Translations under genes and position numbers: made by a program
Part shown: piece by piece, positions 54,122-63,543 of the stretch
How the letters are laid out: each line of letters begins with the position of its first letter
Numbering within the stretch: position 1 is the stretch's first letter
From: Allobacillus halotolerans
Lineage (GTDB): Bacteria; Bacillota; Bacilli; Bacillales; Alkalibacillaceae
NCBI RefSeq assembly: GCF_028743495.1
Contig: NZ_CP117968.1
Length of the DNA stretch: 64,000 nt
Reading direction: 5' to 3' (one strand)
The notes under the pieces: model-generated
Database searches by the model: none
Told to the model about the DNA's origin: nothing
What the model saw: only the letters and a program-made list of their open reading frames with translations

Positions 54122-55741
54122 CTACACATGTGGATAATTGTCATCTTCTTCAAACGAATATTCTTTTTCACCTTTGATTCCTTGTTCAACCGCTAACTCT
54201 TTCGCAATCTTCACTGAATCCCATACTGGTGGAAGCAGGAGAAGCGATACAGGTACTGCCGAAGCAACGATGAAGTTTTGGAACATACCTACATTGCTTT
54301 CACCCATTGCCAATAAAGCGACTGCGATCGCTCCAAAGATCAATGCCCAGAATACACGGACAGATGTTTTTGGATTATCGTTTCCGGTAACAGACACAGC
54401 AGATGCATAAGCCATTGAGTCCGTTGTCGTTGCTACGAAGATAATTGTGATAATTAAGAAACTGAATGCCATAATCGACGTCAATGGCAGCTGTTCAAGT
54501 ATCGCCATCACTGCGGCTTCTTGACCGGAGTTATTTAAAGGCTCTGAAATGATACCAGGCTTTTCTATTTCAAAGAAAATTCCAGTCCCACCTAGAACCG
54601 TAAACCATATATTACTGACAACTGGCGCAAAAATACCGGCAGCTAAAATCAACTCACGGATTGTTCTACCTCTTGAAATCCGTGTAATAAAGATTGCCAT
54701 CATTGGTGCGAATCCGATGAACCAACCCCAGAAGAAAATCGTCCAACTCGCTAACCATGCAGGGTCTCCACGAGTCAAACTCATCATGAGGAAGTTTGAA
54801 ATTTGAAATGCTTCAGCCGCTACAAATGCATCAAGTAAGAACATTGTTGGTCCAATGATTAAAATAACGATCATAAGAAGTACCGCAAAACCAACGTTGA
54901 AACGACTTAAAATCTGAATTCCCTTATCAACACCTGTGATCGCCGATACTGTAGAAATGGCAATAAGTATGACGATAAATGTAATTTGTGTCGCTAACGT
55001 ATTCGGCATTCCGAAAATTTGCTCAGCGGCATAGGATGCTTGTAATCCTAAAAAGCCAATTGCACCTACCGTACCAGCTGCAACTGCAATTGCGGAAGTA
55101 ACATCTGCTAAAATACCTATAATATTATTCTTCTTAAATAGTTTGTCTCCAAAAATCGGATACAAAATGGTACGCGGCTTTAGTGGCATACCTTTATGAT
55201 AATGTGCGTACATTAATACAATTGTTGCCGTCGTACCTAAAATTGCCCAAGCACTAAAGCCCCAGTGCATGAACGATTGGGAGAGCCCGATAATCGCTTT
55301 ATCCCATTCTGTTAATTCTCCATCAACGAATTGTGGAGGTGTATCTAGAAAGTGTGACATTGGTTCCCCAGCTGCCCAAAACACACCACCAGAAGCTAGT
55401 AATGTCGTTAAAATCATTGCGACCCAGCGGAAATTACTATAGTGAGGACTGTCTATAAGTCCTAACTTTACTCTTCCATACCTAGAAAACATTAAAACCA
55501 AACCGACAATAAATGTTGCTAGGAGGAGAATTTGCCAATATAGACCAAAATATTTAGCAGAAAAATCAAATGAATTATTCACCCATGCACTCATGTTATC
55601 TGGCATAAAGAATGCCAATATAACGAATAATAATAGGAATCCTCCACTTATAACAAAGGAACCCCATTGAACTCCTGTCCCCAGATATTCATCTGAATAA
55701 TACTTCTTTTTCGTAAACTGCTTTTTTTTCTCATTTGCCAT
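54122..55741 (-). CDS. BCCT family transporter, copy 2
   Basis: 539 residues, the upstream tandem copy of the 51928 gene with the same start, same length and same C-terminal FEEDDNYPHV. Most differences are conservative hydrophobic swaps plus a few charge changes (NP/KP, GQ/GE). The variant helix-8 string GWFIGFAPMM is kept, so both copies share whatever substrate change it brings. The 55809 promoter is also duplicated. Presumably two copies raise dosage, or have begun to differ in affinity. Confidence 0.9.
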   Translation of the reverse strand: MANEKKKQFTKKKYYSDEYLGTGVQWGSFVISGGFLLLFVILAFFMPDNMSAWVNNSFDFSAKYFGLYWQILLLATFIVGLVLMFSRYGRVKLGLIDSPHYSNFRWVAMILTTLLASGGVFWAAGEPMSHFLDTPPQFVDGELTEWDKAIIGLSQSFMHWGFSAWAILGTTATIVLMYAHYHKGMPLKPRTILYPIFGDKLFKKNNIIGILADVTSAIAVAAGTVGAIGFLGLQASYAAEQIFGMPNTLATQITFIVILIAISTVSAITGVDKGIQILSRFNVGFAVLLMIVILIIGPTMFLLDAFVAAEAFQISNFLMMSLTRGDPAWLASWTIFFWGWFIGFAPMMAIFITRISRGRTIRELILAAGIFAPVVSNIWFTVLGGTGIFFEIEKPGIISEPLNNSGQEAAVMAILEQLPLTSIMAFSFLIITIIFVATTTDSMAYASAVSVTGNDNPKTSVRVFWALIFGAIAVALLAMGESNVGMFQNFIVASAVPVSLLLLPPVWDSVKIAKELAVEQGIKGEKEYSFEEDDNYPHV

Positions 55742-55808
55742 TAGGAAAAAAACCCTCTCAATTTTTTTGAAAAGCCAACCTAATAAATGATTAGCTATCC
55801 AACTTTAA

Positions 55809-55837
55809 ATTGTAGATAATCTGTGAACACTCGTCAA
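55809..55837 (-). promoter_or_regulatory. BCCT copy 2 promoter
   Basis: Minus strand: TTGACG (55832-55837), 17-bp spacer, TACAAT (55809-55814). About 55 bases around it match the copy 1 promoter region. Confidence 0.75.
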
Positions 55838-56248
55838 AGAAGATATTCTATATTATAGTGGAATAATTGCGAGCTATTTTGAGTATTTTACGACCAAGCT
55901 ATATAATCTCAGATAATTCTTCATTATCTAATGCATTCCACGCCAATGTTAAATTTATTCCTATGAATTTTCTAAGAATTCATCGATTTAAACTTTACCT
56001 TTATGCTCTGTCGGGATCTCTCGGTACTTGTGAACTTTGTTTTTAATTGTGGTTGAATCTAAAATATTTCCAACAAGACTTTGCGATATGTTTTTTGCAC
56101 ATTCGAGTCTACCGGGCAATCAAAAAACATTTTACAACTTGATTCCATTCTATTTGTAAATTCTGATACAATTTCAATTAAGGTTGAAAAACAAGGTAGG
56201 GCTTCAAAAGATACATCTACGAAAATGAGTATTAATGGGGTGGGAAAA
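55838..56248. other. Intergenic between BCCT copy 2 and the TPR gene
   Basis: AT-rich; a frame runs from 56081 into the TPR gene but has no ribosome site before 56249. No other feature seen. Confidence 0.4.
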
Positions 56249-56731
56249 ATGAAATTACTTCATACATTTTTTGACTTAAAACAGAATGGACATCTTCAAA
56301 GTGCGCGAGAAGAGATCACACGTTTAGCGGAAGAACAAGAAAAAAATCCGTCAATCCTTTTCGAAGCGGGTTTATTGCATAAAAATCTTGAGATGATGCC
56401 CCAAGCAATTACATACTTTAACCAAGCACTTGAATTGGATTTGCTGGAAGACATACGCAAAAATTCGTTGTTTCATCTCGGAGCGTGTTACCGTGCTGTC
56501 GGTTTATATGAAAATGCAAAGGAAGCCTTTGAAATTGGCATGAGTGAGTTCCCTGCCGCGAATGAATTTTACATTTATTTTGCCATGACCTTATATAATA
56601 TGGATGAATCGGATTTAGCAATGGAAATTGTACTCTCTAAGTTATTGGAAACGACAAAAGACGAAAACATTCTAAAACATAAAGAAGAGTTTTCTTTTTA
56701 TGCGAGTAGGCTTGATGAATTATTCAATTAG
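56249..56731 (+). CDS. TPR-repeat protein
   Basis: 160 residues, all helical, with four TPR-like repeats (SILFEAGLLHKNLEMMPQAI; SLFHLGACYRAVGLYENAKE; FYIYFAMTLYNMDESDLAME). It probably acts as a protein-binding scaffold; partners unknown. The ATG is 4 nt after GGGGTGGG. It resembles the short Firmicutes TPR_5 family proteins. Single gene. Confidence 0.78.
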   Translation: MKLLHTFFDLKQNGHLQSAREEITRLAEEQEKNPSILFEAGLLHKNLEMMPQAITYFNQALELDLLEDIRKNSLFHLGACYRAVGLYENAKEAFEIGMSEFPAANEFYIYFAMTLYNMDESDLAMEIVLSKLLETTKDENILKHKEEFSFYASRLDELFN

Positions 56732-56792
56732 GAAATGAATCAATTTCATAATTGACCTTTTGACTTTGGTCTACTTCGTTTCCCGCAGGCAA

Positions 56793-57023
56793 GGGGCGTA
56801 TAAAATGCATGTGTGGACTCAATACCGTGGTAATGGGCTCATAAAACTCGCAAGTCGGCCCAATAGACAAGGTGAGGGGCACATAAATTCGTGAGCCAGT
56901 CGGTCACATTAGACGAATGGCAGACTGGTAAATTACACTAGCACGTTCATATAAAATGATAAATTCCCCTCATATCATTCGTGGGTGGGTTCATGTCTTC
57001 ATCAATCGGGTTCATTTTATCGG
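56793..57023. repeat. Array I: about eleven diverged 21-bp units (GGGCNCATAAA core)
   Basis: Units GGGGCGTATAAAATGCATGTG, GGGCTCATAAAACTCGCAAG and GGGGCACATAAATTCGTGAG stand at 21-base steps, with more diverged units between and after. The same core builds array H. It lies between the convergent TPR and tdh genes. The sequence just before (TTTCCCGCAGG, about 56780) matches the inner part of the 11840 element. Confidence 0.75.
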
Positions 57024-57282
57024 TCTGCTATAAATTTTAGGCGTCACGCCTATATTTGTGCCCTTTTTTGGTATTATATAATCCCTGAGTGGATCGATTT
57101 GCGTCTGCTTTTTACGGATATGCGCCTTAATATAATTGAAATGCACCCAACTCACTCATATATGCTACCAAAATTAGATTTTATGTGCCTTGCACATAAT
57201 AAAGCGAACTAAACAGATCGTATTGGTTCTACAAATAGAAACATCCCCGAAAACCACACATTGAACGGTTCGGGGAAGTTCT
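57024..57282. other. Intergenic with the tdh terminator
   Basis: A hairpin CCCCGAAAACC with GGTTCGGGG (57245-57275) lies just after tdh. A 75-residue frame at 56985-57212 has no ribosome site and overlaps the array; I do not call it. Confidence 0.4.
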
Positions 57283-58236
57283 TTATTCATTCGCTAGTTT
57301 TTTCTTGAGGTTCGTCAACATATCTTCTGTGACGTCGTCTAATGAAAATTTTGGCTTGAATTCCCATTCTTCTTTTGCAGCTATGCAATCTATAGAATTT
57401 GGCCAGCTTTCCGCTATTTTCTGTCTGACAGGGTCGACTTCATAATCCAATTCAAAAGAAGGTAAATGTTTTTGAATCGAACGCTTGAAATCTTCTGGCT
57501 CGGCACTAAACGCTGCCACATTAAAGGCATTTCGGTGCTGCAAACGTTCTGGGTTTGCTTCCATTAACTGAATGATTGCGTCAATCGCATCTTGCATATA
57601 CATCATATCCATCTGCGTACCTTTTCCGATAAACGATGTATATTTATTCTGTTTCAACGCCTCATAATAAATCTCAACGGCATAGTCCGTCGTGCCACCA
57701 CCTGGTTCTGTCACATAGGAAATCAAACCAGGAAAGCGAACGCCACGTGTGTCGACACCAAAACGATTATAGTAGTAATCACATAACAATTCGCCTGCAA
57801 CCTTATTGACACCATACATGGTCATTGGTCGTTGCATCGTGTCTTGTGGTGTCAGATCTTTTGGCGTATTTGGACCAAATGCACCGATCGAGCTCGGTGT
57901 GAAAAATTGAGCATCTAATTCGCGTGCTACTTCCAACGCGTTCATCAATCCACCCATGTTCAAGTTCCAAGCAAATTGAGGGTTATTCTCTGCTTTTGCT
58001 GATAATAATGCAGCTAAGTGCATAATGGTGTCTACATTATATTTCTTTGCGATGTCATGCATGGCCCGTTCATCGGTAACATCTAATACCTCAAAAGGAC
58101 CACTCGTGTCATCTAAGTTTTCAGGCTTTCGAATGTCGGTAGCAATGACATTCGAATGTCCATACGTTTCTCTTAGCTGTGCGGTCAATTCAGATCCAAT
58201 TTGACCGAGCGCTCCTGTTACTAAAATGTTCTTCAT
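57283..58236 (-). CDS. tdh: L-threonine 3-dehydrogenase, SDR (epimerase-like) type
   Basis: 317 residues. It oxidises L-threonine to 2-amino-3-ketobutyrate with NAD+. The Rossmann motif GALGQIGSELTAQ is at residues 8-20; the catalytic motif is YGVNKVAGE (Tyr-x3-Lys, about 137-141), with PSSIGAFGP before it. This is the short-chain type found beside kbl in Bacillota, not the zinc type. It follows kbl by 33 bp and is co-transcribed; together they turn threonine into glycine and acetyl-CoA. Confidence 0.88.
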   Translation of the reverse strand: MKNILVTGALGQIGSELTAQLRETYGHSNVIATDIRKPENLDDTSGPFEVLDVTDERAMHDIAKKYNVDTIMHLAALLSAKAENNPQFAWNLNMGGLMNALEVARELDAQFFTPSSIGAFGPNTPKDLTPQDTMQRPMTMYGVNKVAGELLCDYYYNRFGVDTRGVRFPGLISYVTEPGGGTTDYAVEIYYEALKQNKYTSFIGKGTQMDMMYMQDAIDAIIQLMEANPERLQHRNAFNVAAFSAEPEDFKRSIQKHLPSFELDYEVDPVRQKIAESWPNSIDCIAAKEEWEFKPKFSLDDVTEDMLTNLKKKLANE

Positions 58237-58269
58237 TCAGGAATCCCCCTCTGTTCCTCTCTCTCTATT

Positions 58270-59463
58270 CTATTGGATGATACCCATTGCTTTTCCGACT
58301 TTTTCATAAATCGAAATAGCTTCATCTAGCATTTCCTTCGTGTGTGCCGCTGTCGGCATATTTCTTACACGGCCTGTACCACGAGGAACAGTTGGGAAGA
58401 CGATGGATTTTGCATAAACGCCTTCTTCGTACAAACGCTTACTGAATTCTTGGGTTGTTTTTTCATCTCCGATAATACAAGGTGTAATTGGTGTTTCACT
58501 CTCACCAATGTCAAAACCTAAGTTCTTCAAACCTTCTTTTAGATAATTTCCATTTTCCCATAAACGATCGTGAAGTTCTGTTGACTCCATCAACAAATCG
58601 ATTGCTTTTGTACATGCCGTAACATCGGCAGGTGACAAGGATGTTGAGAAAAGGAAAGGACGTGAACGCACCTTTAACCAGTCAATCAAGTTTTGTTTAC
58701 CAGCTACATAGCCACCGACAACACCGATTGCTTTCGAAAGAGTCCCCATTTGAAAGTCGATTTCATCTTGAAGACCAAAATGCTTCACTGTGCCGGCACC
58801 TTTCCCCATCACTCCAGATCCGTGGGCATCATCAACATACGTAATTAAGTCAAACTCTTTGGCGATTTCAACGATCCCTGGAAGATTTGCGACGTCTCCA
58901 TCCATCGAAAATACGCCATCAGTGATGATCATAATTTTATTATACTGACCTGATTCTTTGGCTTCTTTCGCCTTCTGTCTTAAATCTTCCATATCAGAAT
59001 GGTTGAAACGAATGATTTTCGCTTTGGAAAGACGACAGCCATCGATAATGGAAGCGTGATTCAGTTCATCAGATAAAATGGCGTCATTTTTATCCATTAC
59101 GGCAGAAATCGCCGCCATATTACAGTTGAAGCCGGAAGTATAAGCGATTGCAGCTTCAGTTCCTTTAAATTCAGCAATTTTTTCCTCAAGCTTCACGTGG
59201 ACATCCAATGTTCCATTAATCGTACGAACGGCACCAGCTCCGACACCATGTGAATCAACATGTTGCTTTGCGACTTCTTTTAGTCGTTCATCCGTTGCAA
59301 GACCCAAATAGTTATTAGAGGATAGATTGATTAATTCTTTTCCTTTAATCGTTATTTTTGGGCCATTTGCACCTTCAACAACCTCGATCTCATTATAAAG
59401 ACCTTGGTCTTTTAATTCCTGTAAATTTTCATTCAAAAATTGATCTAACGTTTCACTAGGCAT
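58270..59463 (-). CDS. kbl: Glycine C-acetyltransferase (2-amino-3-ketobutyrate CoA ligase)
   Basis: 397 residues. It cleaves 2-amino-3-ketobutyrate with CoA to glycine and acetyl-CoA, using PLP. The Schiff-base Lys is in GTLSKAIGVVGGY (about 243), with LNHASIIDG and DDAHGSGVMG matching the alpha-oxoamine synthase family. AGGAGGTAACAAA precedes the ATG. First gene of the kbl-tdh unit; the downstream dehydrogenase supports Kbl over KAPA synthase. Confidence 0.92.
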   Translation of the reverse strand: MPSETLDQFLNENLQELKDQGLYNEIEVVEGANGPKITIKGKELINLSSNNYLGLATDERLKEVAKQHVDSHGVGAGAVRTINGTLDVHVKLEEKIAEFKGTEAAIAYTSGFNCNMAAISAVMDKNDAILSDELNHASIIDGCRLSKAKIIRFNHSDMEDLRQKAKEAKESGQYNKIMIITDGVFSMDGDVANLPGIVEIAKEFDLITYVDDAHGSGVMGKGAGTVKHFGLQDEIDFQMGTLSKAIGVVGGYVAGKQNLIDWLKVRSRPFLFSTSLSPADVTACTKAIDLLMESTELHDRLWENGNYLKEGLKNLGFDIGESETPITPCIIGDEKTTQEFSKRLYEEGVYAKSIVFPTVPRGTGRVRNMPTAAHTKEMLDEAISIYEKVGKAMGIIQ

Positions 59464-59504
59464 TTTGTTACCTCCTGAATCATTTTCATTTCATTCCCAT
59501 TAGT

Positions 59505-59564
59505 ATGATAACATGATTTTTTGTCCTTGTAACGGAATAGCAAACTCATATGAAAGCGCTTTAC
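59505..59564 (-). promoter_or_regulatory. kbl promoter and cre-like site
   Basis: Minus strand: TTACAA (59527-59532), 16-bp spacer with TG, TATCAT (59505-59510). Just upstream, 59551-59564 reads TGAAAGCGCTTTAC, near the CcpA cre consensus with two mismatches at the end. It suggests carbon-catabolite control but lies upstream of the -35. Confidence 0.4.
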
Positions 59565-59576
59565 TCCCAATTTAAA

Positions 59577-59606
59577 TAAAAGCAGAAGACCGTTTGGCCT
59601 CCTGCT
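59577..59606 (-). terminator. dpp operon terminator
   Basis: AGCAGAAGACC with GGCCTCCTGCT (59581-59591 with 59596-59606, wobble pairs), followed on the minus strand by UUUUAUUU. Confidence 0.8.
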
Positions 59607-59616
59607 CGCTTTTTAA

Positions 59617-60675
59617 CTATACTCTTTCAGGTTCTTCACTCAATTGGCGGACTTTGCTTGTTTCACGAGTTGGCTGGTGTTCACCAGACTCAATCAACTC
59701 CATGTAATGACAAGCTCCTTGGTGACCTTCTGCCATATATCCTGTGCTGCGTAGCTCAGGTGTCTCTTCCTTACAACGTTCTGTCGCAAATGGACAACGT
59801 GTATGGAAACGACAGCCAGTAGGCGGATCGATCGGTGAAGGTACATCTCCTTGTAGGAAGATACGATCTTTATCATGATCTGGATCCGGTACTGGAATAG
59901 CAGATAATAAAGCTTTTGTATAAGGATGTTGAGGATTTTCAAAGATGGACTTCTTATCTCCCACCTCAACGATTTTTCCTAGATACATGACGATGACTCG
60001 ATCTGAGATATGACGAACAACGCCAAGGTCATGTGAAATGAATAAATACGTCAAATTCATTTCTTTTTGGAACTTTTTCAATAGGTTCAACACTTGCGCC
60101 TGGATAGAAACGTCCAATGCTGAAACAGCCTCGTCACAGACGATAAGTTTTGGATCAACAGACAATGCACGGGCAATCCCGATACGCTGACGCTGTCCAC
60201 CAGAGAATTCATGTGGGTAGCGGTCTGCATGGTATGGTTGTAATCCGACTGTTTCTAACAATTCAGCAATTCGGTCGGCACGTTCTTCTTTCGGAACGAC
60301 ACCTTGAATCGCCATCGCTTCTCTTAATGTTTCACGTACTGTTTGACGTGGATTTAAAGAAGCATATGGATCCTGGAAAATAATTTGCATATCTTTACGC
60401 ATTTTACGCATTTCTTTTTTATTCAAATCCAGTAGGTTGATACCATCGAATTCAACCGTGCCGTCTGTCGGATTATCCAATCGTAAAATAGCTCGACCTG
60501 TCGTAGATTTTCCGCATCCGGATTCACCAACGACACTGACTGTTTCTCCTTCGTGAACGGTGAAAGATATGTCATCAACCGCTTTAACATTATTGACAGT
60601 CCGGCCTAAAATGCCACCTTTAATTGGGAAGTACTGTTTTAAATTTTTAACTTTCAGTAGTTCTTTCTGGCTCAT
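59617..60675 (-). CDS. dppF: Peptide ABC transporter ATPase (DppF/OppF)
   Basis: 352 residues. One of two ATPases powering peptide import. Walker A GESGCGKST, signature EFSGGQRQR, Walker B LIVCDEAVSALD and the C-terminal oligopeptide-family Cys segment CRFHTRCPFATERC are all present. The ATG has GGGGGTG 5 nt before and overlaps the end of dppD by 29 bp, so the two are translated together. Last gene of the operon. Confidence 0.93.
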   Translation of the reverse strand: MSQKELLKVKNLKQYFPIKGGILGRTVNNVKAVDDISFTVHEGETVSVVGESGCGKSTTGRAILRLDNPTDGTVEFDGINLLDLNKKEMRKMRKDMQIIFQDPYASLNPRQTVRETLREAMAIQGVVPKEERADRIAELLETVGLQPYHADRYPHEFSGGQRQRIGIARALSVDPKLIVCDEAVSALDVSIQAQVLNLLKKFQKEMNLTYLFISHDLGVVRHISDRVIVMYLGKIVEVGDKKSIFENPQHPYTKALLSAIPVPDPDHDKDRIFLQGDVPSPIDPPTGCRFHTRCPFATERCKEETPELRSTGYMAEGHQGACHYMELIESGEHQPTRETSKVRQLSEEPERV

Positions 60676-61678
60676 ATACTTTCACCCCCGGGTCGCCGTT
60701 CCACTCATCGGTGTAAATCCAACAGCGAATTTGTTCTCCATCCCCGACATCGTCAAGAGATGGCAATTTCTCATGGCAAAGATCCGTCGCAAATGGACAA
60801 CGTGGTGCAAATCGACAACCAACAGGCATCTCATCTGGACTAGGTACAGTTCCTTTAATCGGTGTCAATTCTTCTTGGTCTCGATCACTACGCGGTAGGG
60901 ATTTCAAAAGACCTACTGTATATGGATGACGTGGATTTTTGAATAATGTTCTCACATCTGCATACTCGACGACCTTACCACAATACATAACTGCTACATA
61001 ATCACACGTTTCAGCAACAACACCTAAGTCATGTGTAATCATGACAACGGACATGCCTAATTCATCTTGTAATTCTTTAATCAATTCAAGAATCTGTGCC
61101 TGAATCGTAACGTCCAACGCAGTCGTTGGCTCATCTGCAATCAATAAGTCCGGTTTACATGCCAAGGCCATGGCAATCATGACACGTTGACGCATTCCAC
61201 CGGATAATTCGAATGGATATTGGTCCAATCGCTTCTCAGGTGAAGGAATGCCAACAAGTTTCAACATCTCGATCGCTCGCTTGCTTCCTTCTTTTTTCCC
61301 TAATCCTTGATGGATTTTATATGATTCTCGGATCTGTTGTCCGACTGTATATGTTGGGTTTAAAGAGGTCATCGGTTCTTGGAAAATCATTGAGATTTGA
61401 TTTCCACGGATTTTACGCATTTCCTTTTCAGTTAAATCCAAAAGGTTCTTCCCTCTGAATTTTATCTCTCCACCTTTGATTTTCCCTGGGTGGCTAATCA
61501 ATTGCAAAATAGACATCGCAGTGATACTTTTACCTGATCCCGATTCCCCTACGATACCTAGCGTTTTACCTGCTGGTACATCAAAGGTCACTCCATCAAC
61601 CGCTTTGACTTCACCGCCTTCGGTAAAGAAAGATGTCCGGAGGTCTGTTACTTCTAGTATGGATTCGTTTGTACTCAA
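60647..61678 (-). CDS. dppD: Peptide ABC transporter ATPase (DppD/OppD)
   Basis: 343 residues. Walker A GESGSGKSITA, signature ELSGGMRQR, Walker B LLIADEPTTALD and C-terminal CRFAPRCPFATDLC. It pairs with DppF. I choose the TTG start (MSTNESILEVTD), 5 nt after GAGGTGG; a GTG three codons earlier sits inside that ribosome site. It follows dppB by 23 bp. Confidence 0.92.
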   Translation of the reverse strand: MSTNESILEVTDLRTSFFTEGGEVKAVDGVTFDVPAGKTLGIVGESGSGKSITAMSILQLISHPGKIKGGEIKFRGKNLLDLTEKEMRKIRGNQISMIFQEPMTSLNPTYTVGQQIRESYKIHQGLGKKEGSKRAIEMLKLVGIPSPEKRLDQYPFELSGGMRQRVMIAMALACKPDLLIADEPTTALDVTIQAQILELIKELQDELGMSVVMITHDLGVVAETCDYVAVMYCGKVVEYADVRTLFKNPRHPYTVGLLKSLPRSDRDQEELTPIKGTVPSPDEMPVGCRFAPRCPFATDLCHEKLPSLDDVGDGEQIRCWIYTDEWNGDPGVKVYEPERTTES

Positions 61679-61701
61679 TGATTCCACCTCACTTTCATTT
61701 A

Positions 61702-62622
61702 TTAGTCCATATCAATACGTTTGTTCAATAATGTGTATGAAATGTCTACGATTAAATTTACGACAACGAAAATAACCGAAATGATTAGAATACAGGCTTG
61801 CACGACTGGAAAGTCTCTCGCCATAATTGAGTCGATAACCAATCGGCCCAGTCCATTAATACTAAATACTGTTTCAGTAAGTACCGTACCTGCCAACAAT
61901 GTTCCGAATTGCAAACCGACGACAGTAACAACTGGAATTAACGCGTTCTTCAGTGCGTGTCTATATATAACGATTTGTTCGTGAACCCCTTTTGCTCGTG
62001 CTGTTCGAATATAGTCTTGGGAAATAACATCAAGCATACTCGAACGGGTCATCCGGGCAATAACTGCGGCACCAGCTGTTCCTAATGTAATTACTGGCAA
62101 CACGATCTGTTCGACCGATCCCCAACCGGTTGGCGGGAACCATCCTAACTGAATGGAGAACCAGTTCATCAACATCAATCCTAGCCAGAAGTTCGGCATC
62201 GACATACCGAACAACGCAATAATCATGATTGTCACATCCCGCACGGAATACTGACGAACGGCAGAAACAATACCGGCAATCAAACCGATGAAAATACTTA
62301 ATATTGTACTATAAATTGCCAGTTCCATCGTCACCCAGAATCTAGGTTTGATTTCGTCAAAAACTGGCGTGTTATTTCTATAAGAATAGCCAAAATCCAA
62401 TTGAGCAACATCTGTAACAAAATTTACATATTGAACTGGAAGCGGATCATCTAATCCCATGCTGACTTCGATCCGTTCAATTGTACTTTGAGATGCTGTT
62501 TCACCCGCAATAAGCTGAGCTGGATTCCCTGGTGTTAAATGCATCAGTAAGAATACAAGCAATGTTACACCAAACAGTACGGGTATTAATTGAAATAAAC
62601 GACGTATAATATATGTTGTCAT
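61702..62622 (-). CDS. dppB: Peptide ABC transporter permease (DppB type)
   Basis: 306 residues, six membrane segments; the start MTTYIIRRLFQLIPVLFGVT is the family N-terminus and ARAKGVHEQIVIYRHALKNA is the EAA-like loop that contacts the ATPase. It forms the channel with DppC. It is 21 bp after dppC. Dipeptide, oligopeptide, nickel or glutathione importers share this form, so the substrate stays open. Confidence 0.9.
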   Translation of the reverse strand: MTTYIIRRLFQLIPVLFGVTLLVFLLMHLTPGNPAQLIAGETASQSTIERIEVSMGLDDPLPVQYVNFVTDVAQLDFGYSYRNNTPVFDEIKPRFWVTMELAIYSTILSIFIGLIAGIVSAVRQYSVRDVTIMIIALFGMSMPNFWLGLMLMNWFSIQLGWFPPTGWGSVEQIVLPVITLGTAGAAVIARMTRSSMLDVISQDYIRTARAKGVHEQIVIYRHALKNALIPVVTVVGLQFGTLLAGTVLTETVFSINGLGRLVIDSIMARDFPVVQACILIISVIFVVVNLIVDISYTLLNKRIDMD

Positions 62623-62643
62623 TTTTCTGTTCGCACCCCTTTC

Positions 62644-63543
62644 CTAGTTCTTCAATTTCGGATCGAGAGCATCTCGTAATCCATCACCAAAAATATTAAA
62701 TGCCAATACAACAATAACAATTGCCATACCTGGGAAGAATGCAATGTATCCAGCATCGAAAATGTAATCTCTTCCGTCATTCAGCATAGCGCCCCATTCT
62801 GGCATCGGCGGTTGAGCACCCATACCTAAGAACGACAGCCCTGCAGCAGTCAAGATTGCTGAGGCTATGTAAAGGGTCGCATTCACGATGACCGGAGAAG
62901 AAACGTTCGGCAAGATATGTTTAAAAATAATTCGAAAATCTGATGATCCTAATGCACGAATGGCATCTACATATTCGAGCTTCTTCGCTGCCAATGTTGA
63001 GCCTCGCACGATTCTGGCAAAACCAGGTATCGCATAAATGGCTACCGCAATCGTAACGTTGACCAAACTACCGCCCAAAATACTTACAATCGCAAGTGCG
63101 AGTAAGATTCCCGGGAAAGCTAGTAAAATATCGATGAGTCGCATGATGAAGTTATCAATACGCCCGCCATAATAGCCGGCAACGATTCCTAATGGCACAC
63201 CCATGATCGCGCCCAAAAAGACAGAGCCAAAACCTACACCTAACGTATATTTCATCCCATAAACGATTCTAGTGAAGATATCCCTTCCCATATGGTCTGT
63301 CCCAAACCAATGTTCAGTAGACGGTCGACTAAATTTATTAATGACATCTACATCACTCGGGTCCATTTTTAATAGGAATGGACCGACGATTGATACGATT
63401 GATAAAAATACAATCGTATAGAAACCAATCAATGCCGCTTTGTTTTTCTTTAAGCGTTTATAGAAATCTTTCAATGGTGACGGTTTCTTATGTTCTGTTT
63501 GCAATTCAATCTCTGTGTTTTGTTCAATATTTTGATTTGCCAT
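62644..63543 (-). CDS. dppC: Peptide ABC transporter permease (DppC type)
   Basis: 299 residues. A soluble N-terminus of about 35 residues, six membrane segments, FGTDHMGRDIFTRIVYG and the EAA-like loop DAIRALGSSDFRIIFKHILP, all standard for DppC/OppC. First gene on the minus strand of the operon dppC-dppB-dppD-dppF. The binding protein is not within it; the gene beginning at 63988 on the other strand may encode it. Confidence 0.9.
   Translation of the reverse strand: MANQNIEQNTEIELQTEHKKPSPLKDFYKRLKKNKAALIGFYTIVFLSIVSIVGPFLLKMDPSDVDVINKFSRPSTEHWFGTDHMGRDIFTRIVYGMKYTLGVGFGSVFLGAIMGVPLGIVAGYYGGRIDNFIMRLIDILLAFPGILLALAIVSILGGSLVNVTIAVAIYAIPGFARIVRGSTLAAKKLEYVDAIRALGSSDFRIIFKHILPNVSSPVIVNATLYIASAILTAAGLSFLGMGAQPPMPEWGAMLNDGRDYIFDAGYIAFFPGMAIVIVVLAFNIFGDGLRDALDPKLKN

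Noticed and set aside
56985..57212. 75-residue plus-strand frame before tdh
   Set aside because: It overlaps array I and a convergent terminator and has no ribosome site.
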